Of a stretch of DNA of 7,627 nt, positions 1 through 6,533 are shown piece by piece. Under the pieces are notes generated by a model. The model was not told the DNA's origin, did not search any database, and worked only from the letters and a program-made list of their open reading frames with translations. Position numbers and translations under genes: made by a program. The DNA lies in assembly GCA_030642525.1 (NCBI GenBank), contig DAOWNO010000086.1, positions 1 to 7,627 of the forward strand, written 5' to 3'. Positions within the stretch are counted from its first letter, which is position 1. The number at the start of each line of letters is the position of its first letter. Origin of the DNA: Candidatus Aegiribacteria sp. GTDB lineage: Bacteria; Fermentibacterota; Fermentibacteria; Fermentibacterales; JCC-6.

Positions 1-1
1 A

Positions 2-2293
2 CTTGGTCCGAATTGTCTTGGAATTGTTGTTCCAGGATTGAAACTGAATGCAAGCTTCGCCTCAATAATGCCGAAGGAGGGAAATGTTGCATTTATCTCA
101 CAATCCGGAGCGCTTTGCACATCCGTACTCGATTGGGCTAAAGAAGAGAAGATAGGATTCTCCTATTTCGTTTCAATTGGGAATGCCATAGATGTAGATT
201 TTGCTGACCTGATAGATTATTTTGGTGAAGATGAAAAAACCAAGTTTATAATTCTTTATATTGAATCAATATCCAACGCAAGAAGATTCATAACAGCAAC
301 AAGGAGCTTTGCGCGAACAAAGCCAATACTTGTTTATAAAGCCGGAAGATTTCCTCAGTCCGCTGCTGTTGCGGCTTCACATACAGGTGCGATAATATCT
401 GAAGACGCAGTGTACGATTCAGCTTTCAGAAGAACCGGAGTAGTAAGAGTTTTTAACATTGCTGAAGTATTCGACTGCGTTGAGCTTGTTGGAAGAAACA
501 GAATTCCGAAAGGATCGAAACTTGGAATTGTCACAAATGCTGGTGGTCCCGGAGTTATGGCAGTAGATGCGTTGATGGATCAGGATGGAGTGCTGGCAGA
601 ACTGTCATCAGATAGTATTGGAAGACTCGATAATTGTCTCCCACCAATCTGGTCCAGGAGGAATCCTGTTGATATACTAGGAGATGCGAGAGCGAAGCGT
701 TTTAAACAGGCATCAAAAATTCTGCTTGAGGATGATGGTGTTGATGCCCTTCTTGTAATCCTTACACCTCAGGGAATGACAAACCCGACCAGGGTAGCCA
801 GGGTTATTGGAGAGCTGGTAACTGAGACCCGAAAGCCGATACTAGCGGCGTGGTTTGGCAGAGAGAGCGTTAGAGATGGGATTAAAATACTTGTGGATTC
901 AGGCATAGCATCATACAACACTCCTGAACAGGCTGTACGGGCATTCATGACACTTGTCAATTACAACAGAAATCTTGAGAATCTTTACGAAACTCCACGT
1001 GATTTCCGCATAGAATTCAATGCTGATAGAGAATCGGTTAAATCAGGACTTGTTTCATTATGTACTGATAAGGATGTTTTGCTTTCAGAAAAAGATACAA
1101 AGAATTTACTAAGCGGGTACGGTATACAAATTACCAATCCGATATTTGCTCCGGATGAGGATAAAGCAGCTGAAGTTGCTGCAATGATCGGATATCCAGT
1201 TGTATTGAAGATCGATTCTCCAGATATCACTCATAAGACTGATGTTGGTGGGATTATACTGAATCTTGCTAATGAGATGGAGATGCGTTCCGCTTTCCGC
1301 CAGATTATTCGTACTGTGGTCGAGAATAAACCAGAGGCCAGTATTCGTGGAGTAACTTTACAAAAAATGGTTTCTTTCAGGAACGGTATTGAGTTGATTC
1401 TCGGATTAAAGAAAGACGCTGTTTTCGGTACCGTGATAATGATTGGAATCGGAGGAGTTACCGCTGAAATATGGAAGGACAGTTCTATTGGATTCCCGCC
1501 ACTGAATGAACGGCTTGCGAGGAGAATGCTGGAATCGTTGCGAATATGGCCTCTTCTTGAGGGATATAGAGGAAGCCCACCAGTAGATATGGATGGTCTT
1601 ATTGAGACTATAATCAGGTTTTCCTACATTGCTTCTGACAATCCTGAAATAGAGGAATTGGATGTTAATCCACTTCTCTGCGGCCAGGAAGGTGTAATTG
1701 CCTTGGATGCCAGAGCGGTTATCAGGCGTATAACGACGCAAATTAAACCATATGAGCACCTTGCTCTCAGGCCATACCCTGAGGAATTTGTTGAAGTAAT
1801 TCATCTTGAGGATGGCACAAAAATATTATTAAGACCAATCCGGCCCGAAGATGAACCCATGTGGATGGAAATGCTTGGAAACTGTTCAAAAGAATCAATC
1901 TATTCGAGATTCAGGTTTTTCTTTAACTGGGAAACCCATAACGCCGCTGTCAGGTTCTGCTACATTGATTATGATCGTGAAATCGCAATTGTAGCCGAAC
2001 AAGAAGAGGCTGGAAAGCGAGAACTTCTTGGTGTGGGGAGACTGGTGGCTGACCCGAATCTTAAAACAGTTGAGTATGCTGTTCTGGTAATTGATAAATG
2101 CCAGAACAAGGGTTTAGGTGGGATCCTTACTGATTATTGTGAAAAAATCACTCGGAAATGGGGAATAACACGGATTGTCGCAGAAACTACGACAGGTAAT
2201 CCCAGGATGATATACCTCTTCAAGAACCGTGGTTACAATATTGATTTTTCCAGAGGAGACGGTGTTGTGAATGTTTGGAAAGACTTGAAATAG
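2..2293 (+). CDS. Acyl-CoA synthetase (NDP-forming) / GNAT acetyltransferase fusion, 5'-truncated by window
   Basis: The reading frame is open from the first bases and already encodes the family motif GPNCLGI at positions 5-25, so the true start lies before the window; the TTG at 38 is internal. Some 130 residues (CoA-binding Rossmann domain) are missing from view. Visible parts in order: succinyl-CoA-ligase-like flavodoxin domains (about 26-1000) with FISQSGA and the phosphohistidine motif SHTGA (His codon 380-382); an ATP-grasp domain (about 1060-1740) with HKTDVGG (second conserved His, codon 1232-1234), GIGGV and the closing ELDVNPL; and a C-terminal GNAT domain (about 1793-2281) with LRPIRPEDE and the acetyl-CoA loop QNKGLG (2102-2119). 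Relatives either convert acyl-CoA, ADP and phosphate to acid plus ATP, or, like Salmonella Pat, acetylate lysines of proteins such as acetyl-CoA synthetase. Both histidines are kept, so the synthetase half may be active (inference). Probably cytoplasmic. Ends at TAG, convergent with the next gene. More AT-rich than the neighbours. Confidence 0.95.
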   Translation, partial: LGPNCLGIVVPGLKLNASFASIMPKEGNVAFISQSGALCTSVLDWAKEEKIGFSYFVSIGNAIDVDFADLIDYFGEDEKTKFIILYIESISNARRFITATRSFARTKPILVYKAGRFPQSAAVAASHTGAIISEDAVYDSAFRRTGVVRVFNIAEVFDCVELVGRNRIPKGSKLGIVTNAGGPGVMAVDALMDQDGVLAELSSDSIGRLDNCLPPIWSRRNPVDILGDARAKRFKQASKILLEDDGVDALLVILTPQGMTNPTRVARVIGELVTETRKPILAAWFGRESVRDGIKILVDSGIASYNTPEQAVRAFMTLVNYNRNLENLYETPRDFRIEFNADRESVKSGLVSLCTDKDVLLSEKDTKNLLSGYGIQITNPIFAPDEDKAAEVAAMIGYPVVLKIDSPDITHKTDVGGIILNLANEMEMRSAFRQIIRTVVENKPEASIRGVTLQKMVSFRNGIELILGLKKDAVFGTVIMIGIGGVTAEIWKDSSIGFPPLNERLARRMLESLRIWPLLEGYRGSPPVDMDGLIETIIRFSYIASDNPEIEELDVNPLLCGQEGVIALDARAVIRRITTQIKPYEHLALRPYPEEFVEVIHLEDGTKILLRPIRPEDEPMWMEMLGNCSKESIYSRFRFFFNWETHNAAVRFCYIDYDREIAIVAEQEEAGKRELLGVGRLVADPNLKTVEYAVLVIDKCQNKGLGGILTDYCEKITRKWGITRIVAETTTGNPRMIYLFKNRGYNIDFSRGDGVVNVWKDLK

Positions 2294-2335
2294 CAAATCA
2301 TTCCACTGCAAGTTGAAGAAGTGTGGTACGTCCCT
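2294..2335. other. Short convergent intergenic gap without a clear terminator
   Basis: These 42 bases separate the 3' ends of two convergent genes. A perfect 12-base palindrome (CCTCTATAGAGG, 2333-2344) overlaps the stop codon of the minus-strand gene. It is AT-centred, short and has no following T-run on either strand. A looser CCAC...GTGG pairing (about 2303-2326) is also weak. I see no convincing intrinsic terminator, so the two transcripts may overlap here. Confidence 0.5.
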
Positions 2336-5300
2336 CTATAGAGGTCGGGCCAGGATAACGACTTCGCAGGTATGTCGAAATTCACCTGTATCGGATGCTC
2401 TTGAACCAAGAAAGATGATGTAACGCCCAATAACTAGCCTCACGCCGTCCTCACCGGTTCCATCCCAGACGATTACTCTTGAGTTCCCGCAGGTCTCTCT
2501 GTTCAGGAGCTGCAGGATCAATCGCCCCTGCACATTGTAGATTTCAAGTGTGACTTCGTTTTCAGGACTGCTGAAGTTCATTTCAATCGTGAGCAGATCG
2601 TCCCGCCCATCACCATCGGGGGAGAAGGGATTGGGATGGAATTCAAGGAACTCACCACCTGTGCTTTCCGAAGTGCAGCTGTTTTCATTTCCAGGTGTGC
2701 CTCCTGACATGCATCCGCTCCAGCTTGCTGAGTCATATCCATTGAAGTCCGGATTCAGTTTTTCAAGGCTTATTCCAGCTGCGCCGCCCCAGTCATCATC
2801 ATACGGCACGTAATCTGTTGCCTGACCTGCGATATTTCTCAGAATCAGCTGGTCTGCCCATTCTTCACCCTGTTGTGTGCTGTTATTCAGTGTTGGCCAG
2901 CTTGAAGGCTGTAGAACGGGGCATTCAACATTTGCCCATAATTCCCTGAACTCGGAAGAATCAGATACTATCACGGCAAAGCTGTCCGGCTGGAGAAACA
3001 GAGTGTCGTCACAGAAAACAACCTGATCACGTGAATCTTCGAATGTCCAGCCCGATAACTGAACAGGATTTACCGATCTGTTAATAATCTCAACCCATTC
3101 GGGTTCGCCGGGTGCAGGACTGTACATTATCTCATTGAGTACAATGGAACCGTGTCTGTTCCAGACGCATGATGTCGTATCATCCGAGGGGAAAGAATCT
3201 GAGGCACAGATGGCTACAGAGAATAGAAGCATTTCTCCCGGACATGAAATCCACTGGCAGTTTGCTTCAATCGAATCTCCAGGCGCAACAATACCGCATA
3301 CATAACTGTCAATCAGTTCATTCTCTGAAGGGGCTCCACTCTGATCTGCGTCACTGTAAAAAGCTATTGAGAGGTCACCTGAGGGAATAGTATCAGTTCC
3401 CGAGTTGATAAACAGTGATATGAGAATGATGTTTTCATCAGAAGGTCCCATCGGCGGAGCGCAGTTCATACCGAGGGATGCCGCGTTCATGCCCTCTACG
3501 ATGAACGGGGGAGGGGCTCCGGGAGTCGGGCCATCGTTCGAAATAATCCAGTTATTGAAAGCGTCCGGTCCGCTCAGCTCCTTGCGCTGGGCGCTGTTAT
3601 CCTCGCCTGGATCAAAAGGTATATCATCCAGACCGTCATCGTCTCGGAGTAAAGGTTCGTCAGAATTCACCGGGGTTCCATAAGTTGACATCACATCGGA
3701 AGATGCGGTACCGCTGGACGCATAGAGGGAAATTGGATCATTTTGTGAGAGACCGTCTCCAAGGGTAGTATTACCTGTAGTGAGAATAACAGTCCCGGAA
3801 GGGTAGTCATACGGCTGGAACCCGTCAGTGTATTCCCGATCAAGGATTACAGCGAAACCTTCCGAGAGTATAAACGGACAGCATATCACATCGGGGTCCT
3901 GCAGAATTCCGTATTCGCTGTTCCATGGAATCAGCTCATCCAGTGCGTCGCCGTCAGTAAAACTGCATCCGGAAACATCGAACACACCCGGACCGGGGAA
4001 CCATATCTCAATGAATTCATCGTGATCTTCGCTGGAAGGGTTACAGAGAACTTCTGAAACGACAAGATTAACTCCGCCTCCGGTAGTGAAGTTTTCATAT
4101 AAGAAATCGTTTTCCGGTACAGGATCACCCTCAAGTGATATCCGTGCGGCAGCAATATAACAGCCGGTTTCAGGAGCGCTGATCGTTACCGGGATATTGC
4201 CATATTCTCCGGGATAAAGAGAATCCGCAAGCTCTATAAGGAGGATTTCACCAGGCTGCGCAACGGAATCAGCATTCATGTCCAGAAAAATGATTACTTC
4301 AGCTTCTGTAAAGGGTATTGTCCCTCTGTTTGAAAAGAAAGCTGTAATGAGAAGTGAATTACCCGGTTCAGGATCCGGAGGAGTTATCGTCAGAGAGTCA
4401 ATCGCAGCATCCGTTGTATCGGAACAATCTGCTGGAGCACCAGGAGTTCCTCCCTCCGGTGAAGTCACCCATGAAAACTCTTCGTCAGGAAGGCTGAACA
4501 GTCTTCGCTGCACGCTGTGGTGTTCACCCGGATCGTATGGGATGCCATCGAGACCGTCATCATCACAAAGGAGTGGATCATCGAACATCAGAGGTGTTCC
4601 ATAGGTTGATAGAACGTTTATCTGAGCGGTTCCATTCAGATCATACAATGTTATCGGATCATTACCGGTTAGACCGTTGCCGATCGTCGTGTTCTCAACC
4701 GTGAATACATAAGTTGACTCTGCAAGATCGTATGGCTCTGATCCGTAGATGTACTCCGGATCCAGAACCAGACCGTATCCGTCTGCCGGTAAATATGCCG
4801 AATAGACAGCGTCAGGATCAGATAGCTGAGTTTCAGACCATATCGAGATTACATCAAGCGCGTCCCCATCGGTGAAAGAGCATCCGGCTAGAGGGAAGAT
4901 ACCTGGACCGGGGTAGTATATCTCGATGAATTCGCCGTAATCCTCTTCAATGGGATTACATAATACTTCTGTGATAACAGGATCTATACCTTCTCCTGTC
5001 GCTGTGGCGATGGATCTGAAATCATCGGGCGTATACTCATCCTCCGGTACTTCCGCAAGAGCTGATGGAAGGTACCAGCCTTGCTCAAGTGCAGTCATTA
5101 CAGTGAACGTATCTGTTAAGCCCGGTTCAAGCCGTGTTGCCGGGAATTCAGCCAGAATTTCGTCAGCAGTTGCTATAGAATCCCCCTGGCTGTCCAGAAA
5201 AAGGATCAGAGTGCCATTCGATGGAGAGACATTGCCCCAGCAAGTGAAGGAAGCCAGTATTTCAAATGGAGTTCCCGCAGGGGGATCTACAGGATAAGTC

Positions 5301-5953
5301 CAGATACTGTCGCAGGAGATATTCAGAGTGTCAGGCGGAGCTTCAGCATGGGTACCGGGTGTGCCTCCTTCAGGTCCTGTTATCCAGAATCCTTCCCCGT
5401 CAGGAGATGACCATGGGAATCGTTCAACCGTGAAACCTTCCCCGGGGTCGAAAGGTATTCCGTCAAGGCCGTCATCGTCCCTTTCCTGCCATGTGTCCGA
5501 ATTGACAGGAGTACCGTATGTGCTTACAGCATTGCTGTCAGCGGTACCACCAGAGTTAAAGAGGGTAAGAGGATCGGAGGATGCCGCCAGGCCGTTGCAG
5601 ATCGCGTAATCAGCGGTTGTGAGAATGAGTGTTCCGGGAGGTATTTCATATACTGGGTTATCCGGATAATCCAGCTCAAATACCAGGGCAAAACCTTCTG
5701 CGGGAATGGTATCGGTTCCGAGAAGCATTCCAGCGTGTGGAAAAGAACCATAGATGGTTTCATCCCAGGGGACGAGTTCGTCGAGGGCATCTCCGTCTGT
5801 AATGCTGAAGTTACTCACACAGATGGGCTCATATGATGGATTGAATATCTCAACAAATTCACCGGAGATCTCTACAAGAGGATTTGCCGCGATTTCCGTA
5901 ATAATCGGAGACTGCGATAACAGAACAAGCTGAAAAACTACAAGTATTTCCAT
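2336..5953 (-). CDS. Giant modular exported protein: lamin-tail/CARDB repeats with C-terminal sorting-like domain
   Basis: This 1205-residue protein starts with a short hydrophobic segment (residues 1-15, MEILVVFQLVLLSQS), probably a signal peptide though it lacks the usual basic residues. An in-frame TAA four codons upstream and no other start codon nearby support the ATG. Three long modules follow, each an extended lamin-tail domain (residues 16-205, 325-508, 629-815) ending in GTPG or PTPG, then a CARDB-like beta-sandwich (208-312, 512-622, 820-930). A fourth, more canonical lamin-tail domain (936-1090) begins VLNEIMYSP and ends GGTPGNEN. Residues 1100-1205 form a FlgD-Ig/CHU_C-like domain (HPNPFSPDGDGRDD, IYNVQGRL, WDGTGEDG) of the kind used for type IX secretion or surface attachment in the FCB group. 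The protein is very acidic with about 25 cysteines. Likely surface-bound or secreted; a structural, adhesive or scaffold role is inference. No enzyme motif is visible. It lies 44 bp after the previous gene, with no clear ribosome binding site. Confidence 0.93.
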   Translation of the reverse strand: MEILVVFQLVLLSQSPIITEIAANPLVEISGEFVEIFNPSYEPICVSNFSITDGDALDELVPWDETIYGSFPHAGMLLGTDTIPAEGFALVFELDYPDNPVYEIPPGTLILTTADYAICNGLAASSDPLTLFNSGGTADSNAVSTYGTPVNSDTWQERDDDGLDGIPFDPGEGFTVERFPWSSPDGEGFWITGPEGGTPGTHAEAPPDTLNISCDSIWTYPVDPPAGTPFEILASFTCWGNVSPSNGTLILFLDSQGDSIATADEILAEFPATRLEPGLTDTFTVMTALEQGWYLPSALAEVPEDEYTPDDFRSIATATGEGIDPVITEVLCNPIEEDYGEFIEIYYPGPGIFPLAGCSFTDGDALDVISIWSETQLSDPDAVYSAYLPADGYGLVLDPEYIYGSEPYDLAESTYVFTVENTTIGNGLTGNDPITLYDLNGTAQINVLSTYGTPLMFDDPLLCDDDGLDGIPYDPGEHHSVQRRLFSLPDEEFSWVTSPEGGTPGAPADCSDTTDAAIDSLTITPPDPEPGNSLLITAFFSNRGTIPFTEAEVIIFLDMNADSVAQPGEILLIELADSLYPGEYGNIPVTISAPETGCYIAAARISLEGDPVPENDFLYENFTTGGGVNLVVSEVLCNPSSEDHDEFIEIWFPGPGVFDVSGCSFTDGDALDELIPWNSEYGILQDPDVICCPFILSEGFAVILDREYTDGFQPYDYPSGTVILTTGNTTLGDGLSQNDPISLYASSGTASSDVMSTYGTPVNSDEPLLRDDDGLDDIPFDPGEDNSAQRKELSGPDAFNNWIISNDGPTPGAPPPFIVEGMNAASLGMNCAPPMGPSDENIILISLFINSGTDTIPSGDLSIAFYSDADQSGAPSENELIDSYVCGIVAPGDSIEANCQWISCPGEMLLFSVAICASDSFPSDDTTSCVWNRHGSIVLNEIMYSPAPGEPEWVEIINRSVNPVQLSGWTFEDSRDQVVFCDDTLFLQPDSFAVIVSDSSEFRELWANVECPVLQPSSWPTLNNSTQQGEEWADQLILRNIAGQATDYVPYDDDWGGAAGISLEKLNPDFNGYDSASWSGCMSGGTPGNENSCTSESTGGEFLEFHPNPFSPDGDGRDDLLTIEMNFSSPENEVTLEIYNVQGRLILQLLNRETCGNSRVIVWDGTGEDGVRLVIGRYIIFLGSRASDTGEFRHTCEVVILARPL
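2684..3148 (-). repeat. Fourth, canonical lamin-tail domain of giant protein
   Basis: Residues 936-1090. It starts VLNEIMYSPAPGEPEWVEI and continues LSGWTFEDS, close to the classical bacterial lamin-tail pattern (NEI...EWIEL...LSGW), and ends SLEKLNPDF...GGTPGNEN. It begins 307 residues after the matching point of module 3, keeping the period, but is about 35 residues shorter than the other lamin-tail units. It lacks the TDGDALD, STYGTP and DDDGLD motifs. Confidence 0.8.
3164..4069 (-). repeat. Module 3 of giant protein (lamin-tail + CARDB-like)
   Basis: Residues 629-930, starting about 305 residues after module 2. It carries VSEVLCNP, EFIEIWFPGPG, FTDGDALDELIPW, NDPISLY, STYGTP, DDDGLDDIPFDPGE and PTPGAP. 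The CARDB-like half has LFINSGTDTIP and an acidic FYSDADQSG loop, and is richer in cysteine than the first two. An adjacent Cys-Cys pair sits at residues 691-692. Confidence 0.8.
4088..4981 (-). repeat. Module 2 of giant protein (lamin-tail + CARDB-like)
   Basis: Residues 325-622, starting 309 residues after module 1. It shares ITEVLCNP, EFIEIYYPGPG, FTDGDALD, NDPITLY, STYGTP, DDDGLDGIPYDPGE and GGTPGAP with the other modules. The CARDB-like half shows FFSNRGTIP and an acidic strand-loop (FLDMNADS) comparable to FLDSQGDS in module 1. Confidence 0.8.
5018..5908 (-). repeat. Module 1 of giant protein (lamin-tail + CARDB-like)
   Basis: Residues 16-312. The lamin-tail part has ITEIAANP, GEFVEIFNP, TDGDALDELVPW, STYGTP, DDDGLDGIPFDPGE and GGTPG; the CARDB-like part ends near EYTPDDF. 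It lacks the cysteine pair (VLCNP and GCSF) found in modules 2 and 3, having AANP and SNFSI there. This is repetition at the protein level; the DNA has diverged. Confidence 0.8.
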
Positions 5954-5964
5954 TGTGCTATCAG

Positions 5965-5992
5965 TTTATCTCGGAAATACGCCGTTTGTCAA
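5965..5992 (-). promoter_or_regulatory. Possible sigma-70-type promoter for the giant protein gene
   Basis: On the minus strand a perfect TTGACA (5992-5987) is followed after 16 bases by GATAAA (5970-5965, 4 of 6 to TATAAT). Transcription would start only about 4-5 bases before the ATG at 5953, giving an almost leaderless mRNA, which would fit the missing Shine-Dalgarno. The gap is AT-rich and short, so this may be chance. Confidence 0.3.
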
Positions 5993-5997
5993 GTTTC

Positions 5998-6531
5998 TTA
6001 TCGAATAATAATTGATTCCAGAACGGACGAAACGATCGGATCAATCCCTGTAACCTGCCAGCCAGCGGTTGTAGAGACAACAGGGATTTCCAGAAGTGTA
6101 TTTCCGATCCCGCTCAAGTCCAGAGAAATAAACACGACACAGGTGCCATCCCCGCTCTGAAGACTGTCTATTAGCAGAATACTCTTTTCAAGGATATAAG
6201 ACTGTTCCGGAGCTGACAGAATCATCTCCAGAACTGCGATGTTATCCCAGTATTCGATTTCTCCAGGAGCCGCTTCCAGCCGCAATTCAGCGAATATCAT
6301 TCCCAGTTCCTCAAAAGACATCGTCTGCATCAGATGAAGATATTCAGTGCATTCCTGCATTATCTGTGAAGCGCAGCCGCTTTCCAGGGTTGCAAGGAAT
6401 TCTTGCGGGGAGCCGTTCAGCACAGCATTCCAGGTATTCAGCACCGCTGAATCCGGCGTTGTACTGTACATCTCTGCACCGGTACCTGTAGCCAGTACAA
6501 ATAACAGCGGAATAGCGACTCCCCGTGTCAT
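5998..6531 (-). CDS. Small exported protein of unknown function
   Basis: I do not recognise this 177-residue protein. It opens with a convincing signal peptide (MTRGVAIPLLFVLATGTGA, cleavage likely after residue 19), so the mature product of about 158 residues should be periplasmic, secreted or surface-exposed. The mature part starts with a helix-like region (SAVLNTWNAVLNGSPQEFLATL) with two cysteines (53, 61), has a long helical middle and ends in beta-like strands (GTCVVFISLDL, then IPVVSTTAGWQVTGID). A W-x-x-L-x-x-G-x-x-x-x-F start followed by strands ending in GWQV resembles NTF2-like/DUF4878-type folds; this is a guess from pattern only. Its ATG lies 2 bp after the stop of the SIMPL gene, and GAAGAG about 6 bases upstream, inside that gene's end, can serve as ribosome binding site, so translation is probably coupled. 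The giant protein gene follows 44 bp later. Confidence 0.85.
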   Translation of the reverse strand: MTRGVAIPLLFVLATGTGAEMYSTTPDSAVLNTWNAVLNGSPQEFLATLESGCASQIMQECTEYLHLMQTMSFEELGMIFAELRLEAAPGEIEYWDNIAVLEMILSAPEQSYILEKSILLIDSLQSGDGTCVVFISLDLSGIGNTLLEIPVVSTTAGWQVTGIDPIVSSVLESIIIR

Positions 6532-6533
6532 GA

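Noticed and set aside
38..40. TTG as the start codon of the synthetase fusion
   Set aside because: The frame is open upstream and encodes the conserved GPNCLGI motif at 5-25, so the TTG is an internal Leu codon.
2333..2344. Palindrome CCTCTATAGAGG as a bidirectional terminator or operator
   Set aside because: Only 12 bases, AT in the centre with no loop, no T-run, and it overlaps the stop codon; easily chance.
3405..5609. Plus-strand open frames opposite the giant gene that share RPSSS...GVP tails
   Set aside because: They are antisense images of the conserved DDDGLDGIP and YGTP motifs of the three repeat modules, with no ribosome binding sites and low-complexity products.
3164..5908. Regularly spaced repeats as a CRISPR array or mobile-element array
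   Set aside because: The repeat period is about 0.92 kb, conserved only at protein level and within one continuous coding frame.
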